In this document: piece by piece, positions 1-11,252 of the stretch
How the letters are laid out: every line of letters begins with the position of its first letter
Numbering within the stretch: the first letter of the stretch is position 1
Source: Bidens hawaiensis
Lineage: Eukaryota; Streptophyta; Magnoliopsida; Asterales; Asteraceae
DNA length: 64,000 nucleotides
Assembly: GCA_021521415.1 (NCBI GenBank)
Contig: JAIQDT010003830.1
Coordinates: 1 to 64,000 of the forward strand
Reading direction: 5' to 3'
Notes under the pieces: model-generated
Told to the model about the DNA's origin: nothing
What the model saw: only the letters and a program-made list of their open reading frames with translations
Databases searched by the model: none
Translations under genes and position numbers: made by a program

Positions 1-760
1 CCGCTATCTCCTTCGCCATAACGAATTAAGCCTAATTCGTTCGCTAATTCGTTACTTTCATAATCTAGTTCGTTTATCTGATTCGTCCTCTGATTCGTTA
101 ACTTATCATAACGAATTGGGCAACTAACTAATCGCTTGATTCGTTATCTTTCCATGGCGAACTAGTGGGTAATGAATCACTTGATTCGTTATCTTAGCAT
201 AACTAACTGGGTGATCTAATTCGTTATTTTGTCTTAACGAATGGTTGAACTAATTCGCTATCTGGACATTACGAATGGATTGGCTAATTCGTTAGCTTAT
301 CCTAACGAACTGCATCCATCTTATCCAGACTCTGACTCAGGGGCAAAGTCAAAATTGCCAAGAACACGAATTGGTCAACAGTTACCCAATCTGAAATTAA
401 ACCTTCGTTTCTTAACCAAATGACACGATTTTGGTACCATTGAACTCGCAATCCAGGCGCCTACAAACCCTAACCATCAAATCGGCCAAGCATTCATGTT
501 TAAGGGTTGCGATTTGGGCATATATAAACAGGTTTCTTTAGGTTAACAATTAACCCATCAAATGTAAATCAATTTCCATAAGATTTGTTGTTTTGGATTC
601 GTTTTTAACAAACTAACACAGATCTATGATTTCCCAAATCAAACCGAACCTATATGAACGATTTCTAAATATAAACGTACATTAAACGAATCGTTCTACG
701 AACACGAGCTGGTCTTTGATGTTGTTTTGATCCGTCACGACGTTCCAGCACCAATAAGCT

Positions 761-1213
761 CGGGTTTTCACCTTCGGATCTTGGTTCGGGTTTGTGTGTG
801 TTTTCCAAGGTGTAGGCTATGGTGTAGAGATGAACAAGAATGGAAGGGTTTAGGGTTTAAGGGGTATTTATACTCCCTTAAGCCCATGGACCTAAGACCC
901 ATTCCATTTCTTATTTCATCATCTAAAGTCCAAGCCCACCTTCTGTTAGTTTATTTGTTTAAACCGATAAACGACACACTATTGGTTCGGGTTTTCACCT
1001 TCGGATCTTTTTTCGGGTTTGTGTGTGTTTTCCAAGGTGTAGGCTATGGTGTAGAGATGGATAAGAATGGAAGGGTTTAGGGTTTAAGGGGTATTTATAC
1101 TCCCTTAAGCCCATGGACCTAAGACCCATTTCCATTTCTTATTTCATCATCTAAAGTCCAAGCCCAGCCCACCTTCTATTAGTTTATTTATTTAAACCGA
1201 TAAACGACACACT
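761..1213 (-). repeat. 227-bp tandem duplication of the LTR promoter region
   Basis: Two head-to-tail copies, 761-987 and 988-1213. Each contains the TATA-like TATAAATA on the minus strand (865-872 and 1092-1099) and a telo-box-like double AAACCCT just downstream of it. The partner LTR has one copy only (about 7836-8056), so the duplication arose in this LTR. Confidence 0.85.
865..1099 (-). promoter_or_regulatory. Duplicated TATA boxes of the Gy1 3' LTR
   Basis: TATAAATA on the minus strand occurs at 865-872 and again at 1092-1099. The single equivalent in the other LTR is at 7944-7951. Position inside the LTR and the plant TATA consensus support a Pol II core promoter; activity is inferred. 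Confidence 0.5.
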
Positions 1214-1265
1214 ATAAAATAAACGAAATTTAATTTATTAATATAACCGAAAGTAGGATGTTACA

Positions 1266-1303
1266 TGTCTTTCCTCCTTAAAGAGGTTTCGTCCCCGAAA
1301 CCT
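1266..1303 (-). promoter_or_regulatory. Polypurine tract and adjoining hairpin of Gy1
   Basis: On the minus strand a purine-rich AAGGAGGAAAGACA abuts the 3' LTR, as expected for the plus-strand DNA primer. Immediately before it is a perfect 8-bp stem with a 4-base loop (arms 1284-1291 and 1296-1303). The same hairpin position is seen in Gy2 and Gy3. Confidence 0.7.
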
Positions 1304-1308
1304 AACTA

Positions 1309-3249
1309 TTAAATAAACAAATTCGGGTAAAACTTGCGCATCTCATCCTCAACTTCCCAAGTAGCATCTGAACCCTTCCGATGCTTCCATATCACATTCA
1401 CTAAAGGCATAACCTTGTGGCGAAGTTGCTTCTCCTTGCGATCAACTATCTCTATCGGTTGCTCAATGTAGTTCAGCTGTTCATCAATCTCGATGTCCAT
1501 CAATGGCACGTGAAACTTGTCATCCGCTAGACATTTCCTTAGATGAGAAACATGGAAGGTTGAATGAATTCCTTCTAACTTATCGGGTAAATCCAGCTTA
1601 TAAGCTACTTCCCCCACACGATCTAAAATCTTAAACAGTCCAATGTACCTCGGACTCAACTTTCCTCTCTTCCTAAAACGAATAATTCCTTTCCAAGGCG
1701 AGACCATGAGCATCACATTGTCACCAACTTTAAACTCAATCGGTCGTCTCCACTTATCGGCATACGACTTCTGTCTGTCTTGAGCAGCTTTCATTCTTGC
1801 TTTGATTTGATCGAACCTTGAGGAGGTTTCTTGCACGACTTCTAGGCTTCCCATCTCCTTCTGACCAATCTCCCCCCAACATACTGGAGTTCTACAACGT
1901 CTTCCATACAGCATCTCGAACGGTGGCATACCAATACTTGAATGGCAGCTGTTGTTATAGGAGAACTCTGCCAGATGCAAATGATCATCCCAACTTCCAC
2001 CAAATTCTAAAACACAAGCACGTAGCATATCCTCAAGGGTTTGGATCGTCCTTTCAGACTGTCCATCCGTTTAAGGATGATACGCCGTACTGATGTTCAA
2101 TCTCGTTCCCTTGGCTTCATGGAACTTCTTCCAAAACCTCGAAGTAGAACGAGTATCTCTATCAGACACAATCTATAACGGTACTCCATGCTTGGACACA
2201 ACCTCCTTAATGAACAAGCTTGCCAACGTTTCTGACGAAATAGCCTCTCATATAGGCAGAAAGTGAGCACTCTTGGTCAAACGGTCCACAATCACCCCTA
2301 TGGTATCATGATGTTTAGCTGTACGAGATAGCTTAGTTATGAAATCCATAGTGATGTGTTCCCATTTCCATTCAGTTATCTCAAGCGGTTGCATCTTCCC
2401 ATAAGGCTTCTGGTGCTCTGCTTTGACTTGTAAACAAGTTAAGCACTTACTAACATAATCTACTACATCATTCTTCATTCCTGGCCACCAGTAATCTCTT
2501 TTCAAATCTTGGTACATCTTTGTAGCTCCTGGATGAATCAAATATCTTGACTTATGAGCTTCATCTAATATTCGACCTCTGAGATCTCCATGGCGTGGAA
2601 TCCACATACGGTCAAACCTAGTCTTAACACCATGAGTGTTTTCCATCAGCTCGTCTTGTTGACCGAAAATCCTTTCTTTCTTCACTAGCCCTTCATCTAC
2701 CAGCACCTCTGACTGCACTTTAATAATTTCTTCAAATAGACTTGAATTCATAATCAATTGGTATGACTTTACTGTTGCAATGCCTTCCTCATTCTTACGG
2801 TTTAGCGCATCAGTGACCACGTTAGCTTTACCAGGGTAGTACTTAATATCACAGTTGTAATCCTTTATCAACTCCAACCATCTTCTCTGTCTCATGTTCA
2901 ATTCTTTCTGATCGAAGAAGTACTTTAAACTCTTAAGATCTGTGTAAATGGTACACTTAGTACCATACAGATAGTGTCTCCATATCTTGAGAGCATGCAC
3001 TACTGCTGCTAGCTCCAAATCATGCGTCGGGTAAGTACTCTCATGGACTTTCAACAGTCTAGATGCGTAAGCTATCACCTTTCCTCGTTGCATCAACACG
3101 CAACCTAACCCACGATGCGAAGCATCAGTGCAAACAACCAAATCCTCATCACCATCGGGTAAAGAAACGATTGGAGCTTGCGTGAGTCTCTTCTTTAACT
3201 CCTGAAAAGCTTCTTCTTGAAACTTACCCCAACTGAATACTATCGACTT
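1309..3249 (-). pseudogene. pol: Gy1 pol: RNase H, integrase and chromodomain, broken
   Basis: One minus-strand frame from the RT-RNase H linker to the end of integrase, with nonsense codons near 3250, 2248, 2174 and 2071. Visible in order: RNase H (TDAS at about 3125, DLKSL, then the [13 protein letters not shown] block); the integrase zinc-binding H2C2 region ([11 protein letters not shown] ... CLTC); the integrase core with MDF, SDRD and QSER around the stops; the GPY-like region (PRYIGLFKI); and a C-terminal chromodomain ending in WEVEDEMRKFYPNLF. Catalytic residues remain, but the frame cannot give a full protein. The stop at 1309-1311 lies next to the 3' hairpin, as in intact relatives. 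Confidence 0.9.
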
Positions 3250-3252
3250 TCA

Positions 3253-3908
3253 GGTCATGCCGGTCAACGGTGCGACTATCTTGGAGAAACCTTCGATGAA
3301 TCTCCTATAGTAGCCAGCTAACCCTAAGAAGCTTCGTATATCAGTCGGATTCTGTGGAGTCTTCCAATTAGTTTTCGCTTCAATCGTAGCTGGGTCCACG
3401 GTAATCCCTTCAGGATTAATCACGTGACCTAGAAATTGCACTTCTCGCAACCAAAACGCGCACTTTGAAAACTTGGCATACAACTTCTCTTTCTTCAGAG
3501 TCTCCAATACCTCCCTCGGATGCTCAGCATGATCAGACTCACTTCTGGAATAAATCAATATATAATCGATGAAGACGATAACTGACTTATCCAACATTGG
3601 CGAAACACCCTATTCATCATGTCTATAAATGCCGCGGGAGCATTTGTTAGACCGAATGACATTACGAGGAACTCGTAGTGTCCATACCGCGTCCGAAACG
3701 CTGTTTTAGGGATGTCTGCCTCTTTCACCTTCAAGTGATGATAGCCTGATCTGAGATCTGTTCGTGAGAACCAACATGAACCTTGCAGTTGGTCAAACAG
3801 GTTATCAATCCTAGGCAAAGGATATCTATTCTTTACCGTATGCTTGTTCAACTCCCGATAGTCTATGCACATCCTCATACTTCCATCTTTCTTCTTCACG
3901 AACAACAC
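3253..3908 (-). pseudogene. pol: Gy1 reverse transcriptase, frameshifted, catalytic Asp lost
   Basis: Minus-strand RT in two frames. 3908-3555 holds the fingers and palm ([50 protein letters not shown]). A frameshift near 3590-3600 leads into 3597-3250 with the catalytic loop, the FLGH motif and the [10 protein letters not shown] motif. The catalytic motif reads FIDYIL, where the family has FIDDIL. The second aspartate has become tyrosine (codon 3562-3564), which would abolish polymerase activity even without the frameshift. Confidence 0.9.
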
Positions 3909-3947
3909 TGGCGCGCCCCAAGGGGAAACGCTTGATCTTATGAAACC

Positions 3948-4745
3948 TTAGTCGAGTAGTTCTTGCAGTTGAGACATCAATTCTTTCATCTTAGATGGCG
4001 CTAGACGGTAAGGCGCTTTCGCGACGGGCTGGGCTCCTGGTATTAAATCTATCTGGAATGCTATCTCTCGCTCCGGTGACAACCCCGGAAGATCCTCAGG
4101 AAATACTTCTGGGTAGTCGCACACAATGGGAACATCTTTCATTTCTTTCGTCTCGGCCGTAGCGTTGGCAACATACGCCAGATAGGCACCACACCCTCGT
4201 CTTAATAACCCTTCAGCTTTTATCATCAAAATGACGTTAAGCCCTGAACTTTCCTTATCACCATAAACCGTCACCGCACTGCCATCCAAGGACTTTAGCT
4301 TTATTATCCTACTCTTACATACTATCTGAGCTTTGTATTCGGACAACCAATCCATTCCCAAAACTACATCGAACCCTCCTAAGGTCATGACATACAAGGT
4401 AACAGGGAACTCATGTCCCTCTAATTCTATCTTACAGTCCTTAACCATTTTCGTTACTTTCACCGAGGTGTCACTAGCGGTTTCTACTATGAAGGTTTCA
4501 GACACTCGGCAACATTTCATTTTAGCTAGTTTACTAAATGTCGTAGCTACGAAACTTCTATTCGCACCCGAATCAAATAATACTGAAGCGGAAATACCGT
4601 TTACTAAGAACGTACTAGTCACAACATCAGGAATTTGCCTAGCTTGTTCATGGGTCAGCATGTAGGCTCTAGTTCTCGGCCTCGCTTGATCAGCATCTTT
4701 CTTCTCACTCCCTCTAGCTTCACCACTCGTACAAGTCCTCGCCAA
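3948..4745 (-). pseudogene. pol: Gy1 aspartic protease and start of RT
   Basis: Minus strand, same frame as the gag block upstream and the first RT block downstream. It carries the retropepsin active site LFDSGANRSF and the second family landmark VVLGMDWLS, then the linker into RT ([27 protein letters not shown]). A TAA at 3948-3950 interrupts the usual continuation into RT. The protease active site DSG is intact, so this domain was lost by the flanking stops rather than by active-site mutation. Confidence 0.9.
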
Positions 4746-4757
4746 GTGACCTGTCTG

Positions 4758-5922
4758 TCAGCACTTATAACACGCGGGCTTCGCATAGCAATCTTGAGCA
4801 AAGTGCCCCATCTTACCACATTTGTAGCAGGCATTTGACCCTGATCTACACTCCCCACCATGGGACTTTCCACACTTGCGGCACACCTCAGACCCAGTTC
4901 CCCACTTGCACTCTCCAGCGTGCATCTTTCTGCACGTACTACATAACCTTTTCTCCCACGCTCTCGGTTGCTTGTTCTTGGGGTTCCCAATCTGAGTACC
5001 AGGTCGTTTGGCAGGCGCGACCCACTTCTTCTCCTTTTTCTCTTCCATAGCCACCTCATCTATCAAGTCCTCATAAACCGTTTCCGCGAGCCCTACAACA
5101 GAATCAAAAGTACCTGGTCTACCAGCCTTGACCAAGACGTGAACATTCTGTGGCAGTCCCCTAAGGTAGCATTTGATCCGCTTGGCCTCGGTGTTCACCA
5201 TGTCTGGCACTAACCTTGACAGACGGTTGAATTCAGTGAGGTATTCGCGGTGCGTCATCTTACCCGCCTTCAGACTCAAGAACTTCATCTCAACCTTCTC
5301 TACCTCTGCATCAGCACATAATCGTTTCATCACTAACTCTTTCAGTTCGTCCCATCTCAAGGCCTTGATCTCTTCTCGACTCTTCCTCTGCTCAACTGTC
5401 TCCCACAAGTACATCGTACCCTCACCGAATGACAAGGTAGCATACCCCACAGCTTGGTCGGGACAACATTCTCTAATTTCGGATAATTTTGTCCATCGCG
5501 GTTATCCATTGGAGAGTAGCGATTGCGTCTCCCAAGCTAGTTAGATTTGGTGGATCACAGCCTTTGAAAGACTTATAGTTGCATCCACCACGGCCCCCTT
5601 TCCTATCATCAACCTTTACCGACTTAACCACACTTGATTCCTCCTTCTCCTCCTCATCATCTTTCTAACTCTTTTCCCCCGACTTCTCAGTAGACGTTTC
5701 AGGGTTCCAGTTCTTCGCAGCAGCTGCTACCGCCTGAGCAATGGCAGCTTGAACGGTAGGGTCAAGTTGATACCCATCGTTGTTACTCGGATTTCCACCG
5801 GCTGCACTTCCTTCGCCTTCATTGTTAGTGGTTGCCTCTACTGATGGTTCTCGGGCAACACGTGGCCTACCACGACGTCCTGTACGTCCTCCTTTTCCAG
5901 CAGCTTTCTTAGCTCTAGCCAT
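4758..5922 (-). pseudogene. gag: Gy1 gag, broken
   Basis: Minus strand. The start chosen is the ATG at 5922-5920 (MARAKKAAGKGG), which opens a basic, Ala/Gly-rich N-terminus. That frame stops at 5665-5667 (TAG). Gag-like coding continues with another frameshift near 5460 into the capsid block 5450-4758 (GEGTMYLWE, YLTEFNRLSRLVPDM, YLRGLPQNV). At least two CCHC-type knuckles follow (CRKCGKSHGGEC; CYKCGKMGHFAQDC). A TGA at 4758-4760 ends the block inside a further knuckle. Gag would form the virus-like particle and bind genomic RNA. Confidence 0.88.
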
Positions 5923-6357
5923 TCGTATTGTATAAGGAAACACAAATGTCATCACTTAAGGAACCATTTAGTACAAGGATAGTAAGGCTAACAGGTAATA
6001 ACAGTGGCCAGCTGTGATTAGCTGCTCACGTTACTTTCCGTGTCCTATACACTTCCTCCTATGAGTCTATTTGTGCTAATTCTACTTTTAACAGTTAGAC
6101 AATCAAACAGTTCATATCATCACATACTCCTATCCCTAGAAATTAAGCTAACATTCATTCATTCTTTATTTAGCAATTACGCCAACAACCATTCATCATT
6201 CTACCTTACGTGTGAATTAAATCACATACTTTACCTTTACTTAGCTTGCTTGAGTGACACATGGCATTCTTGTACTGGCATCTTCTTTCCTTTCTTACTT
6301 TAATCCCATTCTCTGTTCGAGTCTAAGCATGTAGGATGCTTAAATCTCTCAAACTTT
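5923..6357 (-). other. Gy1 leader between primer-binding site and gag
   Basis: About 430 bases of untranslated leader. A small open frame on the opposite strand (6040-6303) has no recognisable domain. Unlike Gy2 and Gy3, no extra upstream ORF is visible here. Confidence 0.6.
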
Positions 6358-6370
6358 GCTCTGATACCAA
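6358..6370 (-). promoter_or_regulatory. Gy1 primer-binding site (initiator tRNA-Met)
   Basis: Minus strand reads TTGGTATCAGAGC, complementary to the 3' end of plant initiator tRNA-Met. It sits two bases from the LTR end at 6373. This fixes both the strand and the inner LTR boundary. Confidence 0.92.
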
Positions 6371-6372
6371 CT

Positions 6373-8112
6373 TGTAAGGCCCCGTTACCGGTAGCCCTAC
6401 TTTGGTGTTGGATTTACTTATAAACGCAGTTCTAAAATCAGAGTTAATTAAAAACTTTCACGGAATAACAAAATAGTCATCCACTCCATACAATCATCCA
6501 TAATTTGTCTTTTTAAAACATAACATAAAACATAGTGTCAAATCATCACGACCAATATTCAGATGTCAGCCTCTTCAGTATTGCCATGTGTCTTCCTCAA
6601 GCCAGCTTCTTCAGTCGATTAGTCTGCATGCATATTAAAAGTCAGCTACGCTGAGTGAGTTCTAGTTAATCAGGCAACGTATGATTCATTCTCATACCTA
6701 CATATGCACCCGAAGGTACATACCTTACCATTATCTTACATACTTACATACTTACATACTTTCATTCATTCTTTCATATTAATATACATACTTTTATTCA
6801 TACACATACATTTTAAAGAGCCTTCCGCCCTATAACCTTCGCCGATATTATTAGGGTCGGTTCCCTACATTCGCCGACATTATTAGGGTCGGTACCCTAC
6901 ATTCGTCGACATTATTAGGGTCGGTTCCCTACATTCGCCGACATTATTAGGGTCGGTTTCCTACATTCGCCGACATTATTAGTGTCGGTTCCCTATATTC
7001 TCCGACATTATTAGGGTCGGTTCCCTCGTTCTATTGATACCTTTCTATATATTCATAATTAAAACATTCATACGTCCAAACATCATCTCCTTCATCATAA
7101 CGAATTAAGCCTAATTCGTTCGCTAATTGGTTACTTTTATAATCTAGTTCGTTAATCTGATTCGTCCTCTGATTCGTTAACTTATCAAAATGAATTGGGC
7201 AACTAACGAATCGCTTGATTCGTTTTATTTCCATGGAGAACTAGTGGGTAATGAGTCACTTGATTCGTTATCTTAGCATAACGAACTGGGTGATCTAATT
7301 CGTTATTTTGTCTTAACGAATGATTGAACTAATTCGCTATCTGGACATTATGAATGGATTGGCTAATTCGTTAGCTTATCCTAACGAACTGCATCCATCT
7401 TATCCAGACTCTGACTCAGGGGCAAAGTCAAAATTGCCAAGAACACGAATTGGTCAACAGTTACCCAATCTGAAATTAAACCTTCGTTTCTTAACCAAAT
7501 GACACGATTTTGGTACCATTGAACTCGCAATCCAGGCGCCTACAAACCCTAACCATCAAATCGGCCAAGCATTCATGTTTAAGGGTTGCGATTTGGGCAT
7601 ATATAAACGGGTTTCTTTCGGTTTACAATTAACCCATCAAATTTTAATCAATTTCCATAAGATTTGTTGTTTTGGATTCGTTTATAACAAACTAACATAG
7701 ATCTATGATTTCCCAAATCAAACCGAACCTATATGAACGATTTCTAAAAATAAACGTACCTTAAACGAGTCATTCTACGAACACGAGCTGGTCTTTGATG
7801 TTGTTTTGGTCCGTCACGACGTTCCCGCACCAACAAGCTCGGGTTTTCACCTTCGGATCTTGGTTCAGGTTTGTGTGTGTTTTCCAAGGTGTATGCTATG
7901 GTGTAGAGATGGATAAGAATGGAAGGGTTTAGGGTTTAAGGGGTATTTATACTCCCTTAAGCCCATAGACCTAAGGCCCATTCCATTTCTTATATCATCA
8001 TCTAAAGTCCAAACCCCCCTTCTATTAGTTTATTTATTTTAAACCGATAAACGACACACTATAAAATAAACTAAATTTATTTTATTAATATAACCGAAAG
8101 TAGGATGTTACA
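6373..8112 (-). repeat. Gy1 5' LTR, 1,740 bp
   Basis: On the plus strand it begins TGTAAGGCCCC at 6373 and ends GATGTTACA at 8112, giving TG...CA termini on the minus strand. It contains six tandem 32-bp units (6838-7029), the AATTCGTT cluster (about 7085-7500) and a single TATAAATA (7944-7951, minus). It lacks the GC-rich block found in the Gy1 solo LTRs and is about 400-500 bp shorter than they are. Confidence 0.92.
6838..7029 (-). repeat. Six 32-bp tandem repeats in Gy1 5' LTR
   Basis: Six imperfect units built on CGACATTATTAGGGTCGGTT. Diverged versions of the same unit lie in the two plus-strand solo LTRs (10659-10817 and 21211-21370), so the array belongs to the LTR family. There are no spacers between units, so it is not a CRISPR array. 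Confidence 0.85.
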
Positions 8113-9004
8113 TTAGGTACACACTTCAAAACTCTACAGTAATCCAATTGTCGCTCCCGTTCGTTCTCCTTGTTACTCAGAGTTAGGGTTTTCACTTCTA
8201 CAGAGAAACCATGCAAATTGTCTGATACTTGAAGTGAATAATCTGAGAAATCAAGTGAATCGATCTCCAACTCCACTAGGTAAACCTAATTTTACAAATT
8301 TCAATCTTATTAGACATAAATCTATAGTAGACTCAATTTGTCTATGTTCCTTGTGTGCTCTTTTTTTCAATCGGGAACAATATATTATAACGATCACAAA
8401 CTGAAGTCACAGACAACACATATGCGGACATCAGTTCATTTATTTGTTGATTATTGCATATGTTCATTCCCCGAATCATGTTTTTAACTGTACAGTTTTA
8501 AGATATGTTAGTCAAACACAACAATTTTACAATATGTGTCCAGTTATAATGTATATGTGTATTACATTATAGCCAGCCTATGTTGACGCATCTAATTAAA
8601 AAGTGTTAACTGTTTGGTAAAATTGAGTTTAAAATAAATGACAATTTTTTGGTAGAATCAGATCAATTCGTGTGTGTGTTTTCAAATTGTTTATGTTAGA
8701 ATATTATGAATATGTATATTATGGTATGTGTATGTGACGTTGTTGAAGACAATGTGAAATTTGTAGCAAACTGTTACAATTAAAACTTGCATTAATATGT
8801 GCAAAAATGCATGTAGTAGAAGTTGAAGTAAAACATATAATGTATGTATATAACATGCTCTTGTTAGGCTAAAAAGATGTCATATACCATGGAGTACAAA
8901 GACATAACACTGAAAATGTAATGTTAGCATATCTAAAAAAACGTTTGTTTATATCGCGTATCTTTTATTTGTAGTGCATGTATGTAATGTATCTTTTTCA
9001 GTTG
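8113..9004. other. Unrecognised AT-rich sequence between Gy1 and the first solo LTR
   Basis: About 0.9 kb with no recognised gene. A short minus-strand open frame starting at 8276 (MELEIDSLDFSDY...) runs into the Gy1 LTR at 8112. It could be an exon cut by that insertion, but I see no domain in it. The rest is TA-rich with many TATGTG/ATTACA-like words, similar in texture to 11253-13965, to which it was joined before the solo LTR inserted. Confidence 0.4.
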
Positions 9005-9159
9005 CAGTGTGTAACATCCCGTTTTCTAGTTTTGATTAATAAAATGAAAATATGAGTTATTAAGAGTCGGGCTAGTGTTGGGTTAAATGGATATGGGTTA
9101 TGGACTTGGGTTATGAAGGAAAGAGGGAAAGACCATGGACTTAAGCCCATGACCCATAA

Positions 9160-9167
9160 TTATATAA
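9160..9167 (+). promoter_or_regulatory. TATA box of solo LTR 1
   Basis: TTATATAAG lies about 150 bases inside the LTR, followed by a C/A-rich stretch typical of plant 5' leaders. The equivalent place in solo LTR 2 is expanded into a long (TA)n tract (19772-19817). Confidence 0.5.
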
Positions 9168-10500
9168 GCCTTAATTACTCATTTAATAATTCATTTCACA
9201 CATATTCCATACACCAACAAAACACAAACTTAAGCTCTATCTAATTTCTCTCCTTTCTCTAGCCGAAACAAGACATAAAAACGACCCCGATTCAAGGAAT
9301 GATAGTATGATGTTGTATGAACTCAAACCCGTTAGATTTAGCCACGAAGCGATAAGCCGACATCGTTAAACCGCTAAAGTCACGAGATCCGGGTGAAATC
9401 GGGTATAAACCGAACCTAAGATAAAGCTCAGATCTGGAACGAACGGGACGCAAAACGGTGAAAAACGGTTGAAAACGAGTCAGATCTCGTTTTTCCAGTG
9501 AATCCATGGTTTTCCGGCGACGATGCCGGAAAGGCGGCGGGTACGAGGAAGGTTATGTCTGAGAATGTTTCTGACATTCTCTGACCTAACCTAATTCGTT
9601 AAAGGGGAATTAACGAACTAGGGGTAATTCGTCTAACGATTCGTTAAAGGAAGCCTAACGAACCAGACTTAGTTCGTGTTCAAGATCGTTAAGGAAAAGA
9701 TAACGAACTAACTCCCAATTCGCTATGATCATTCGTTAAAAAAAGATAACGAATTAGAAGGTCCAATTCGCCACATGGACTAATTCGTTATATGGACTGA
9801 TTCGTTATAAGGACCATTTCGTTAGAGGGTTCAATTCGTTACAAGGACCAGTTCGTTATGATAAGTCAATTCGTTAAAGAGCTGAGTAACGAACTAGAAG
9901 TTTAACAAAATGACAGAATAGTCCATGGACTTAGAAAAGAATGATTTAATTACAAAATAGCCCTTGGACTTTATTAATTTATGGAAGATACCTTAAAGGA
10001 TTAAGAGGTTATCATTAAAATATTAACATGAAATCCTAATGAAAAATGTGTTAAGACCATTTCGTTAGAGGCTCTGCCCCTTGGACCCCGCTAGGGGCTT
10101 CCGCCCCTAGAACCCCGCTGCCAGGGGCGCTGCCACCGGACCCCCATTCGTTGAGGGTTATAATTAGACTAGAAACATGACATGGATAGTGATAGTTAAT
10201 TGATACGTGTAATTGTTATACAGTTAGTCGTGCACAACTCAAGAAAAAAATAACCATAAACAGTGAACGTAAACGCTTTCAAGTGAGTTTCTAGCCCCAC
10301 GTCCTTGTTATGTTTTCAGGGCTGTGTGCATACTCGATGTTATAGTTAATACACTTTCCATAAGTGGTAGGTGTATGCCTCGTATGATTTATGTATGATG
10401 ATTACTTGACGATGCGTGAACGATCTTCGAATATTTCATGTACCGCCAGGTAGTAGTTAAAGATATGATTGGTATATATGATATATGAATGACGTATGTA

Positions 10501-10502
<2 letters not shown>

Positions 10503-10541
<39 letters not shown>
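10503..10541. repeat. (TA)n microsatellite
   Basis: Nearly uninterrupted TA dinucleotides inside solo LTR 1. It accounts for the spurious IYIYIY-rich reading frames on the minus strand here. Confidence 0.95.
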
Positions 10542-10543
<2 letters not shown>

Positions 10544-10658
10544 GTATGAATGATGTACGTAAGGTATGTTTACAGTACGTGAATGATCTTCGGATATTGC
10601 ACGTATCGTCAAGGATAGTATGTAAAGACATATATGGTACAGTGGCACGAAACAAAGT

Positions 10659-10817
10659 GACCAGACCCTAATAATATTTATGAGGATAGGGACCAGACCC
10701 TAATAATATTTGTGAGAATAGTGACCAGAGCCTAATAATATCTGTGAGGATAGGGACCAGACCCTTATAATATCTGTGATGTTGGGGACCAGACCCTTAT
10801 AATATCTATGAGGTTAT
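10659..10817 (+). repeat. Five 32-bp repeats in solo LTR 1
   Basis: Units built on GACCAGACCCTAATAATAT. They are the plus-strand, diverged counterpart of the 6838-7029 array. Confidence 0.85.
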
Positions 10818-11252
10818 AGGGCGGAACGCTCTTTACATAGTATGGATAGTTATGCATGTAAAATAAAGTATGAATAATATACAAACCTTCGGGCATGTGT
10901 GCAAGTATGTGAACAGATTGCATGTAGTGTGATTAACTAGAACTCACTTAGCGTAGCTGACTTTTAGTATGCACGCATGTGAGTAGAATGAGACAGCTCG
11001 CTTGAGGGGAAACACATGGCATGGAATTGAAGACACTGGCATCTCAACGAAATGTTATGTTATTTAAAAGACAATGTTTTATGTTTAAATGATTTGAATG
11101 TTCGTTAAGACAAGAATTGATGGTTATGTAATATATTGGTTTGAAGTTTTATATTCAGCGTAAAGTTTTAATTAACTCCGATATTTAGATCTGTGTTTAT
11201 GAGTAAATCCAACGTCCAATGTAGGGCACCGGTAACGGGGCCTTACACAGTG

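Larger units (their letters stand above)
1..1265 (-). repeat. Gy1 3' LTR (truncated by window)
   Basis: Matches 7080-8112 nearly base for base. It ends at 1265 with GATGTTACA, the reverse complement of an LTR start TGTAACATC. Bases 1-420 are packed with AATTCGTT/AACGAATT motifs in both orientations. It differs from its partner by a 227-bp tandem duplication covering the promoter region (761-1213). Confidence 0.9.
1..8112 (-). mobile_element. Gy1 Ty3/gypsy (Tekay-like) element, 3' end cut by window
   Basis: Minus-strand LTR retrotransposon. Reading leftward: 5' LTR (8112-6373), primer-binding site, leader, gag, protease, RT, RNase H, integrase with chromodomain, polypurine tract, then 3' LTR running off the window at base 1. 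The two LTRs align closely and share the end GGATGTTACA, read on the plus strand. The C-terminal chromodomain and gag-pol order fit chromoviruses of the Tekay/Del clade. Coding capacity is destroyed by at least six nonsense codons and two frameshifts. The outer target-site duplication cannot be checked because the left end is outside the window. Confidence 0.93.
9010..11247 (+). mobile_element. Gy1 solo LTR 1 with TSD CAGTG
   Basis: Starts TGTAACATCCC at 9010 and ends GGGGCCTTACA at 11247. It is flanked by perfect CAGTG copies at 9005-9009 and 11248-11252. No gag or pol and no second LTR lie between, so this is a solo LTR left by LTR-LTR recombination. In order it holds a TATA box (9160-9167), the AATTCGTT cluster (about 9590-9900), a GC-rich block of inverted GGGGC/GCCCC words (10070-10145), a (TA)n tract (10503-10541) and five 32-bp repeats (10659-10817). 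Confidence 0.94.

Noticed and set aside
846..862. Telomere-like GGGTTTAGGGTTTAAGGGG
   Set aside because: Only two units, present in each Gy1 LTR next to the TATA box. Better read as a telo-box-like promoter word.
6838..7029. Regular 32-bp repeats resembling a CRISPR array
   Set aside because: Units are contiguous with no unique spacers, lie inside an LTR, and recur in other copies of the same LTR. The context is plant DNA.
10389..10655. IYIYIY-rich peptides on the minus strand
   Set aside because: Translation of a (TA)n microsatellite.
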